NCBI GenBank assembly: GCA_003554345.1
Contig: PWGE01000066.1
Coordinates: 1 to 5,330 of the forward strand
Length of the DNA stretch: 5,330 nt
Source: Candidatus Sumerlaeota bacterium
Lineage (GTDB): Bacteria; Sumerlaeota; T1SED10-198M
Reading direction: 5' to 3'
In this document: positions 1 to 5,330 of the stretch, in pieces
Position numbering within the stretch: the stretch's first letter is position 1
How the letters are laid out: the number at the start of each line of letters is the position of its first letter
Translations under genes and position numbers: made by a program
Notes under the pieces: generated by a model
What the model was told of the DNA's origin: nothing
The model's database searches: none
Seen by the model: only the letters and a program-made list of their open reading frames with translations

Positions 1-1
1 G

Positions 2-1579
2 ATCGGGTGGGAGCATTTTCGGCATGCTCTGGAGTTTGCATCAGACAATGAAAAGCTTGAACAGTTTGCAGCCATTGAAGATAATTTGCTGCAGTATTTG
101 CCTGAGATGGTGGACCGTTTTTCTGACCTGTTTTTTCTCTCTCGCAAAAATCCCGCGTATTTTCTGCAAAGTGGCAGGAAGATAATCAGACAGTTAATAT
201 CTGACCAGGATATTGCCAGGGCAATGCAGGCATTAAATACCTTTTTGGAATATTTCCCAGATGATATTGAACTCAATTCCAGTTTGCTCCAGCTGTATTT
301 AATTGGAAATGATGAAATCGGTGCTTTTGAACAGACCAGGAGACTGGCCGGGCTTTATGAAGAAAAAGAGGATTATGAGCAGGCTTATTTGCTTTATAGT
401 AATGTAAATGAGCAAAGTAATGAAAGCTGGATTGAAGATAAAATGATCTCCCTTTTACTGAAGCAGGGGGAAAAAGAAAAGGCTGTGGAAACACTCCGGC
501 AATTTAGTGATAAAGCTTTCAAAGAAAAGCAATTCAGCAGGTCTTGTGAATTACTTGAAAAAGGGAGTGAATTGAAACCTGATGATGAGAAGATAATCCA
601 AAAACTGGTTAAAGTAAGAAAGGCATTGGGCATGGAAGCAGATGACCTGGCGAAGGATTATCTTCGATTAGCATCAATTTACAAAGAGGCGGGTGAGCCT
701 GCCAAAAGACGTGGAGCACTTCATGAACTCGTTCAAATCAAACCGGAATGCCAGGAATACTGGATGGAGTTTTTTGAATGCCTCGAAAAAGAAAAGGAAT
801 ACATAGAAATTTTTCGCTTTTTACCCCGCTGTCTTTCTTCTCTGGCAGAGGAAGAAGTACATGATATATATTCTTTTATGGAAAAGAAGGTTGATAAGAT
901 TCCACTTCCTGTTTTGCTATCCGTCCTTGATATACTTCCTGTAGATCTGGCTGAAGATTTTATTCCTGTCATGAAAGGGGCCTTTCCGGGATTAGAGGAA
1001 GTGCGGCAGGGTCTGGAATATTCTCTTGATAAAGAAAACCTTTTTCTTTTTGTGTATCTCTTTGAATTGTATGTTGAGAAGATAGAAGAGGAGAAAGATC
1101 TGGAAAGAGAAAAAGACAATTTGCAGAAATGCCTGGATTTTGCTATCGAAAAGGGCCTGTTAGAAGAAGCAATGACTGGCTACCGTTTGCTTATTCGTCT
1201 TCACCCTTTTTCTCCGGACAAGATTCGCGATTTTTTAGAAATAGCAGGGCAACTTGGGATCCCTCCTGAAGAAGAGATTCAATATCATCTTCAATTAGCC
1301 CGGGCCTGGCTATCTCAAGATAAACCGGAAAAGGCGTTTGATGCAGTGGAGAGAATACTCAGTTCTTATCCGGATAATCTTGAACTGCTGGAATTATATG
1401 TAGAGATTTATCCTATGATAGGTATGGAGATGGAAATTGTAGAAAGCTATCGCCAACTGGCAAGGGGATATCAAAATCAGGATCCGGAAAAGTCCCGTTT
1501 TTACTGGAGTATGGTCTGTCAGCTGCTGCCGGATGATAAAGAGGCAAAAAGGGCATTAGAAAAGGAAGAAGATCAGTGA
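2..1579 (+). CDS. TPR-repeat protein, 5' end cut off by the window
   Basis: A tetratricopeptide-type helical-repeat protein of unknown specific role, probably a protein-protein scaffold. The frame is open from base 2 with no stop, giving 525 visible residues. The in-frame TTG at 86 is only an internal Leu codon: the 28 residues upstream (beginning IGWEHFRHALEF) have the same amphipathic helical character, so the real start is outside the window. TPR-like units with paired helices, small residues at the turns and a closing Pro recur along the protein. Examples are around bases 200-310 (ARAMQALNTFLEYFPDD), 350-430 (EDYEQAYLLY), 440-570 (QGEKEKAVETL, ending LKPDD), 1150-1220 (LEEAMTGYRLLIRLHP) and 1295-1410 (KPEKAFDAVERILSSYPD). 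A charged, coiled-coil-like stretch (EKIEEEKDLEREKDN) lies near 1075-1120. No membrane segment is visible; a signal peptide cannot be judged because the N terminus is missing. The stop overlaps the start of the membrane-protein gene, suggesting a shared function. Family beyond TPR is not recognised. Confidence 0.85.
   Translation: MGWEHFRHALEFASDNEKLEQFAAIEDNLLQYLPEMVDRFSDLFFLSRKNPAYFLQSGRKIIRQLISDQDIARAMQALNTFLEYFPDDIELNSSLLQLYLIGNDEIGAFEQTRRLAGLYEEKEDYEQAYLLYSNVNEQSNESWIEDKMISLLLKQGEKEKAVETLRQFSDKAFKEKQFSRSCELLEKGSELKPDDEKIIQKLVKVRKALGMEADDLAKDYLRLASIYKEAGEPAKRRGALHELVQIKPECQEYWMEFFECLEKEKEYIEIFRFLPRCLSSLAEEEVHDIYSFMEKKVDKIPLPVLLSVLDILPVDLAEDFIPVMKGAFPGLEEVRQGLEYSLDKENLFLFVYLFELYVEKIEEEKDLEREKDNLQKCLDFAIEKGLLEEAMTGYRLLIRLHPFSPDKIRDFLEIAGQLGIPPEEEIQYHLQLARAWLSQDKPEKAFDAVERILSSYPDNLELLELYVEIYPMIGMEMEIVESYRQLARGYQNQDPEKSRFYWSMVCQLLPDDKEAKRALEKEEDQ
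1561..1578 (+). promoter_or_regulatory. Ribosome binding site and GTG start of the membrane-protein gene
   Basis: The purine run AAAGGAAG at 1561-1568 sits 7 bases before the GTG at 1576. It lies inside the last codons of the TPR gene, whose TGA stop shares the GTGA tetranucleotide with this start. This favours GTG 1576 over the next in-frame ATG at 1624, which has only a weak GGCAGG-like sequence upstream. The arrangement fits translational coupling. Confidence 0.6.
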
Positions 1580-2475
1580 GCAGTTACCGACGTTTTTTTT
1601 CTCTGTGGCAGGTGTTTCTTATAATGGAAGCATTAGTGGTCCTGACAGGATTCTGGGCCTGGCACAGACTTTCCGATAGCCTGGAAGATTATGGTTCTTT
1701 TCCTTTCCTGAACACACTTTTTTTTATCATTGCTTTGCTGGGATTGCAGCTTCTTTTACAGGAATTTGTGTCTAAAAAGGTTTCTTTGCTGACAATAGGG
1801 TATTGTCTGCTTATGGTTCCTTTTTTAAGGGACTTCTGGCTTGAAGAAACGCTTGTTTTTACTCTCTTTATTCTTTCCCTGAGTATAATTCTGATAGGGA
1901 AGAAAGATTTGTGGATTATACCTCTGCTGGCCGGAGCTTTAATTATTTTCCTGTACTTCCAGGATACCACTGCATTTCTTTTCCCTGCTCTTGTTATGGT
2001 AGCTACCTATTTATGGTACTGGTTGAGCAAAAAAAAATGGCTTTATCTTATACTGTGTGTTGTCGCAGGGGGCACTGCAGGCATATATTTTTCAGGGCAT
2101 CTCTCTGTGTTTTTTCAGCCTTTCCGCGATATTCAGCCTGCTCTTATGATTCCTGATAAATTGCCTTATCAATTGGGTCTTTTTGTCTACTTGCTTTTTC
2201 TCTTTCTGGTTTTGATGAACAGACTGTTATCGCCAGGTATGAGAGCAGTTTCATGTATAGCAGGAATGGCACTTTTGATACTTTATACTTTTTTTGATAT
2301 GGGGGAGTTAACCACAGTGATGGCTGTTATGATAGGAATGGCTTTTCTGTTCTTGTATGCTTTCTGGTACCAGCAGATGATTTTTTTTCGTTCCCGTAAA
2401 ACGGCACATTTTTTGAGTGCCCTGCTCTGCGGGATACATCTGGGTGCCTATTGGTACCAGTTTACCATTGGTTGA
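1576..2475 (+). CDS. Multi-pass membrane protein of unknown function
   Basis: A 299-residue integral membrane protein with about nine or ten hydrophobic segments, judged by eye at residues 10-30, 44-62, 70-84, 90-107, 112-128, 131-149, 155-173, 199-216, 222-240, 246-264 and 278-296; some of these may merge. Basic clusters lie between segments (SKK at 66-68, GKK at 108-110, SKKK at 151-154, RSRK at 272-275) and probably mark cytoplasmic loops. No catalytic or transport motif is recognised, and there is no soluble domain. The longest polar stretch, around residues 182-197, is short. The GTG start overlaps the upstream TPR gene by four bases, so a coupled TPR/membrane pair, such as a membrane anchor and its scaffold, is the likeliest relationship. 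That is inference from context. Many aromatic residues (Phe, Trp, Tyr) are present. It could be a polytopic subunit of an envelope-assembly or polysaccharide system, but nothing in the sequence proves it. Confidence 0.85.
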   Translation: MSSYRRFFSLWQVFLIMEALVVLTGFWAWHRLSDSLEDYGSFPFLNTLFFIIALLGLQLLLQEFVSKKVSLLTIGYCLLMVPFLRDFWLEETLVFTLFILSLSIILIGKKDLWIIPLLAGALIIFLYFQDTTAFLFPALVMVATYLWYWLSKKKWLYLILCVVAGGTAGIYFSGHLSVFFQPFRDIQPALMIPDKLPYQLGLFVYLLFLFLVLMNRLLSPGMRAVSCIAGMALLILYTFFDMGELTTVMAVMIGMAFLFLYAFWYQQMIFFRSRKTAHFLSALLCGIHLGAYWYQFTIG

Positions 2476-2526
2476 TACTTCTAACCCAAAGCTATAAAGC
2501 GCCAGAGAAAAGGTTCGGATTAACAA

Positions 2527-2563
2527 AAAACCGGCGACTTTTCTGGTATGAGCCGCCGGTTTT
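2527..2563. terminator. Bidirectional rho-independent terminator between convergent genes
   Basis: A perfect 10-bp inverted repeat, AAAACCGGCG at 2527-2536 and CGCCGGTTTT at 2554-2563, encloses a 17-base loop. The GC-rich core has a T run on the + strand side (TTTT, then ATCTATT) and a longer one read from the - strand (TTTTTTG, from the A run at 2525-2530). It lies 52 bases after the + strand stop at 2475 and 24 bases beyond the - strand stop at 2587, so it can end both convergent transcripts. Confidence 0.85.
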
Positions 2564-2586
2564 ATCTATTTTCAATGAACAGGTGC

Positions 2587-5058
2587 TTATACCCGAACGT
2601 TTTGTGTGGTTCGGGATTCTTCCAGTGTTTTCCTGAGCTCCTGGCTGTGCTGTGAGAATTCTTCGAAATTAAGAGTTTTCAAAAAGAGCATTCCCACAGC
2701 TGCTCTCAGTGTCCGGTTGGGGTTATCTACAAAGAATTTTTCTCCCAGGAAGGTTTTTATTTTGTTGTACTGTTCTACCTGGATTTTTTGAGCAAGGCCG
2801 GAAAAGGGTCCATCATATTCATAGCTGGGAAAAGATGCTTCTTTTTGCGAACTGAAACTGGATAGGAAGGAATGATCCATTGTAGAAAGGCGATTCATGG
2901 AAACCGGGACAATGCAATTGGTTTCATAAGGGGCAAATCGGAACCAGACATTTCTATAGCCAATAATTTTCATGTTTGAGATATCATGATTTTCCCGGTA
3001 CATCATAAGGGCTTCATAGAGAGCCTGCAGGACCTTATAATGAGTGTCCGGCCCGGAGCCTTCCGGATCAAAAGCTACTGTAAGATAGTGAGGCTGCAGT
3101 TTTTCTAAGAGATCCAGGATAGGCATGGCATCTCGTTCAAGGGTCGGAGTCTCAGTAAAAGTGTCTCCTTTATAAAAACCCAGTCGAAGATGGGAAACAT
3201 TAGTGTGGTTAAACCCGAAGTAGCGCCAGAGGACATCTGCCTCCCATTCTCTCAAGCGACCTTTTATTTGCTGAATGTGAGGCAGGTCTTTCCGACCGGG
3301 ATATTGAGTTTCAAAATAGTTGATGAGTTCTTCTATACGATAGCGGATATTATAAATATTGTCTTCCTCAAAGACCACCATGAGGTTTCGTAAGAGGCGC
3401 TGACAGATTGCTTTTCTTTGCAGTTCCATGTTACTTGAAGCCACGCCGTCCAGATAAAGAGCTACTTCTGCATCTTTAGCATATTCATTGAGTTCATCAA
3501 AGTAATGCTGTTCTGCCAGCTGACTGAATTCGTTCTTCTCGATGTAGCGTAACAGTGTTTTTAAGAGAGAATGCATATAAGAATTTGTGACAGCAGTGAA
3601 ACCACTGGTCATGTAGGCAAAATGGTGAAGGTTGCCTGTATTGCGAAAAATGCGTATGAGGTAGGGGAGATATCCCAGCATGATATCATCATGGTGGGGT
3701 GCTGTATGTAAAAATGTTTTGTTATCGACCTCATCTAATCCCCTGTAAATTTTTTCTTTCAGCCGGTCTTCTGCACCCTTTAAAACCTTCTCCAGAGAAG
3801 ATGGTGTTTTTTTCAGTAAAAGAGACCCCAAACGATCGTTTTGCAGGTCAAGTTCGGTTAAGCTGGTGAGAGGTTTTTGGGTATCCCACGAGATGTTCAT
3901 TAGTACCTCGTCAACCTGTTCTTCAGAAAGACGATCGGTATTTTGAAATATCTCAAACTCACGCTCTACTAAGTTATAAGCTGCTCCACTTGTGATAATG
4001 AAACGGGCATTTTTTAAACCGTGAAGAGCTGTAGCGGGGTAATGAATGTTTTCTTCATTTTGTACGGCATCTGCAACTACCTGGGCTTTCGATTGTCCGG
4101 CAGCTATAATAAGAGGAACAACGTCCGGATTATAACAGATTGTCTTTAAACCGATTGTGATAACCAGTTTATTTCTGGCAACTTCCATCCCTCCCAGGTC
4201 TCCTGCAGCTGCAGCCTGAGTTTCGTAATTGATAGGAGTTAACCTAGTAGTGGAAAAATGGTCGGAACCTTCTACATTGAAGCCGATATGACCGTCAGGT
4301 CCTATACCACCCAGAAAAAACCCGATGCCGCCCAGTTGACGAATTTTCTGTTCGTATTCCATGCAAAACTCGTCGACAGCATGAATGACCCTTTTTTGAA
4401 TCTCTTCGAGATGGCTTTTGGGCCGTTTTGTGCGTAATTCGAGATCAACGTGATCATCGGGAAATACTTCTCCAAGGGTCATCCTGTCAGGAACTCCGAT
4501 GCGACTGGGATCTATAAGGAGGGCTTTTTCAGGATTAAGTCCAAAACCCTTGATATAATATTTGTTAACATAGTAGTAAAAACTATTGTGCTGTTGCGGG
4601 CTTATAGGGTAAAACTCATCGATTTGTACGAAATGAAGTCCCCTCATATCCGGTTTTGTACGGGGATCGATGCCGTGATTTTCCAGATCCTTTTGTATTT
4701 TCTGCGAGTTCCATTCTGCCAGATAGTATTGAACCCACCTGATGAAGTGTTCTGGTGTTTTTCCGGTAGGAAGAGAAATGACACCATCCGGGTTTTGTTG
4801 GACCCATTCTAAAAATTTCAGGGCGGTTAATTTTCCGAGCATAGGAAAGTTTTCTACAACAATGACCGGAGTTTTTTCCATGGGCGGATAAATGAGTTTG
4901 AAACGACTCTTAGAAAGAGCTACTTCCATGACCGGCGTTAAATTGTAGCCCATTGCCTTTTGCTGGACTTTTTTCTTAAAACCGGACTCTTCCCAGAAAA
5001 AACGGTGCTCATTCCTTTGAGATTTGGATGTTGTCTTTTTAGTAACTTTCTTTCCCAT
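2587..5058 (-). CDS. Fused NagB-like (glucosamine-6-phosphate deaminase) and PIG-L/LmbE-like deacetylase protein
   Basis: An 823-residue two-domain protein. Residues 1-40 form a Lys/Arg/Gln-rich tail. Residues about 40-365 are NagB-like: LPTGKTP at 96-102 is the sugar-phosphate loop, QIDEFY at 145-150 carries Asp147 (E. coli Asp72), GGIGPDGHIGFN at 250-261 carries Asp255 and His257 (Asp141, His143), and GQSK ends at Lys324 (Lys208). Val262 and Gly286 stand where E. coli has Glu148 and Arg172. Residues about 365-445 are a linker. Residues about 447-780 are PIG-L-like: HTAPHHDDIMLG at 451-462 is a variant of the HPDDE zinc motif (His455, Asp458, with Asp457 as likely base), AYMTSG follows at 481-486, and GSGPDTH at 667-673 offers the third ligand, His673. 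NagB alone is about 266 residues and PIG-L proteins about 220-300, so this is long; a helical insert of roughly 115 residues follows TSG. ATG 5058 is chosen for its GAGGT at 8 bases. Members of this fusion type are usually annotated glucosamine-6-phosphate deaminase; the actual substrate is uncertain. No signal peptide or membrane segment is seen, so it is probably cytoplasmic. Confidence 0.9.
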   Translation of the reverse strand: MGKKVTKKTTSKSQRNEHRFFWEESGFKKKVQQKAMGYNLTPVMEVALSKSRFKLIYPPMEKTPVIVVENFPMLGKLTALKFLEWVQQNPDGVISLPTGKTPEHFIRWVQYYLAEWNSQKIQKDLENHGIDPRTKPDMRGLHFVQIDEFYPISPQQHNSFYYYVNKYYIKGFGLNPEKALLIDPSRIGVPDRMTLGEVFPDDHVDLELRTKRPKSHLEEIQKRVIHAVDEFCMEYEQKIRQLGGIGFFLGGIGPDGHIGFNVEGSDHFSTTRLTPINYETQAAAAGDLGGMEVARNKLVITIGLKTICYNPDVVPLIIAAGQSKAQVVADAVQNEENIHYPATALHGLKNARFIITSGAAYNLVEREFEIFQNTDRLSEEQVDEVLMNISWDTQKPLTSLTELDLQNDRLGSLLLKKTPSSLEKVLKGAEDRLKEKIYRGLDEVDNKTFLHTAPHHDDIMLGYLPYLIRIFRNTGNLHHFAYMTSGFTAVTNSYMHSLLKTLLRYIEKNEFSQLAEQHYFDELNEYAKDAEVALYLDGVASSNMELQRKAICQRLLRNLMVVFEEDNIYNIRYRIEELINYFETQYPGRKDLPHIQQIKGRLREWEADVLWRYFGFNHTNVSHLRLGFYKGDTFTETPTLERDAMPILDLLEKLQPHYLTVAFDPEGSGPDTHYKVLQALYEALMMYRENHDISNMKIIGYRNVWFRFAPYETNCIVPVSMNRLSTMDHSFLSSFSSQKEASFPSYEYDGPFSGLAQKIQVEQYNKIKTFLGEKFFVDNPNRTLRAAVGMLFLKTLNFEEFSQHSQELRKTLEESRTTQNVRV

Positions 5059-5066
5059 GACTTGAG

Positions 5067-5071
5067 ACCTC
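5067..5071 (-). promoter_or_regulatory. Ribosome binding site of the NagB/PIG-L fusion gene
   Basis: On the - strand GAGGT (complement of ACCTC at 5067-5071) lies 8 bases before the ATG at 5058. This is good Shine-Dalgarno spacing and supports that start for the Lys-rich N terminus. Confidence 0.7.
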
Positions 5072-5096
5072 GCTACTTTTTTTAAAAAGGAGGAAC

Positions 5097-5105
5097 ATTA
5101 TAACA
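5097..5105 (-). promoter_or_regulatory. Candidate extended -10 promoter for the NagB/PIG-L fusion gene
   Basis: Read on the - strand, TGT TATAAT (5105 down to 5097) is a consensus extended -10 element, placed about 40 bases before the ATG. No -35 hexamer resembling TTGACA is found at 16-18 bases; that stretch is A/T-only (5111-5130). An extended -10 can work without one. The predicted start near 5090 falls in a pyrimidine run, which is not ideal and lowers confidence. Confidence 0.45.
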
Positions 5106-5148
5106 GGTTTTTTTAAAAATAAAATAAAAAGTTCGGGTTTTAACAGGT
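5101..5148. repeat. Two copies of TAACAGGT, 40 bp apart
   Basis: The 8-mer TAACAGGT occurs at 5101-5108 and 5141-5148 in the same orientation, exactly 40 bp apart, close to four helical turns. The first copy overlaps the candidate extended -10 of the - strand gene. The match does not extend on either side. This could be a pair of regulator sites or chance. Confidence 0.3.
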
Positions 5149-5231
5149 CCCGGTTTACTGTGGTTGGAAATGAGCATGTTTAAGAACGTTTCGTATTCAC
5201 TATTATTTTATAATTCAACTTTCGCAGGAGA

Positions 5232-5259
5232 ATAAACTTATTATTTATTTATAGTTTAT
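5232..5259. repeat. AT-rich inverted repeat before the right-hand gene
   Basis: ATAAACT at 5232-5238 and AGTTTAT at 5253-5259 form a 7-bp inverted repeat with a 14-bp spacer. Half-site centres are 21 bp apart, about two helical turns, just upstream of the candidate -10 of the gene starting at 5302. It resembles an operator in layout, but the surrounding sequence is almost purely A/T, so chance is a real possibility. Confidence 0.3.
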
Positions 5260-5262
5260 AAA

Positions 5263-5271
5263 TGGTACAAT
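5263..5271 (+). promoter_or_regulatory. Candidate extended -10 promoter for the right-hand gene
   Basis: TGG followed by TACAAT (5263-5271) is an extended -10 type element one base off the TATAAT consensus. It gives a predicted start near 5278 and a leader of about 24 bases. No convincing -35 hexamer is seen upstream; the region is A/T-rich. Nearby alternatives are TATAAA at 5274-5279 and TATAAT at 5209-5214, also without good -35 partners. Confidence 0.4.
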
Positions 5272-5301
5272 GATATAAAGATAAATGGGGGTCTTTGTAT
5301 T

Positions 5302-5330
5302 ATGTATACCTTTCAACCTACTGGAGAAAC
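5302..5330 (+). CDS. Start of an unidentified gene, cut off by the right edge
   Basis: An ATG at 5302 opens a frame reading MYTFQPTGE to the window end. It is supported by a G-rich ribosome-binding-like run (GGGGGT, 5287-5292) 9-10 bases upstream and by a candidate promoter at 5263-5271. It is transcribed divergently from the NagB/PIG-L gene. Nine residues are too few to identify a family. The opening is reminiscent of small TSCPD-domain proteins, which often begin Met-x-Tyr/Thr with an early Pro/Gly, but this is only a guess from memory. Confidence 0.5.

Noticed and set aside
733-1119. Open frame of 128 codons on the - strand, Ser-rich
   Set aside because: It lies wholly antisense within the TPR gene. 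Its Ser/Phe-rich composition is what reverse reading of Glu/Lys-rich codons produces, and no start signal or family motif is seen.
1911-2156. Overlapping + strand frame of 81 codons
   Set aside because: It is out of frame inside the membrane-protein gene, with no translation signals; the main frame has the expected hydrophobic pattern.
2451-2636. + strand frame of 61 codons crossing the convergent spacer
   Set aside because: It runs through the terminator hairpin and overlaps the ends of both neighbouring genes, so it is best explained as chance.
4450-4812. Open frame of 120 codons on the + strand
   Set aside because: It is antisense to the conserved NagB-like domain, whose motifs clearly mark the - strand as coding. 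No recognisable protein or ribosome binding site supports it.
5087-5183. Strong AAGGAGG on the + strand followed by an open frame of 28 codons from an ATT at 5097
   Set aside because: ATT starts are very rare, no ATG, GTG or TTG is suitably placed, and the short peptide has no recognisable features. The site is more simply part of the leader and promoter of the - strand gene.
5226-5240. AGGAG at 5226-5230 as a ribosome binding site for a small upstream gene
   Set aside because: No start codon lies at usable spacing; the following bases are A/T-rich without ATG, GTG or TTG until much further on.
1-5330. CRISPR arrays, tRNA or rRNA genes, insertion sequences
   Set aside because: No regularly spaced repeats, cloverleaf-like sequences, rRNA signatures, transposase motifs or terminal inverted repeats were seen on either strand.

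Overview
This is a bacterial window that looks moderately AT-rich by eye. It has Shine-Dalgarno-like sites, one GTG start and tightly packed genes. Nothing fixes the phylum. The main clue is a NagB-like domain fused to a PIG-L/LmbE domain, an arrangement I associate mostly with Bacteroidetes, spirochaetes and related anaerobes. I would lean towards a spirochaete-like or similar anaerobic lineage, with low confidence.

Layout. (1) Bases 2-1579, + strand: the 3' part of a TPR (helical repeat) protein gene. Its frame is open to the left edge, so the true start lies outside the window. (2) Bases 1576-2475, + strand: a 299-residue multi-pass membrane protein of unknown function. Its GTG start overlaps the stop of the TPR gene in a GTGA junction, so the two are almost certainly co-transcribed and translationally coupled. 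(3) Bases 2476-2586: a short convergent spacer holding one hairpin that can act as a terminator in both directions. (4) Bases 2587-5058, - strand: an 823-residue two-domain protein, with an N-terminal glucosamine-6-phosphate deaminase (NagB)-like domain and a C-terminal PIG-L/LmbE-like N-deacetylase domain. (5) Bases 5059-5301: a divergent intergenic region with a candidate extended -10 promoter on each strand, an 8-bp direct repeat and an AT-rich inverted repeat. (6) Base 5302 to the right edge, + strand: the first nine codons of another gene.

How the genes relate. The TPR and membrane genes form one unit, plausibly a soluble or peripheral scaffold working with a membrane partner; their pathway cannot be read from sequence. 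The NagB/PIG-L gene is a separate, apparently monocistronic unit. It points to amino-sugar metabolism: PIG-L enzymes remove N-acetyl groups from GlcNAc-containing substrates and NagB converts GlcN-6-P to Fru-6-P plus ammonia. However, the NagB half keeps only part of the E. coli active site, so a canonical GlcN-6-P deaminase activity should not be assumed. This gene is the most noteworthy item in the window. No RNA gene, mobile element or CRISPR array was seen.
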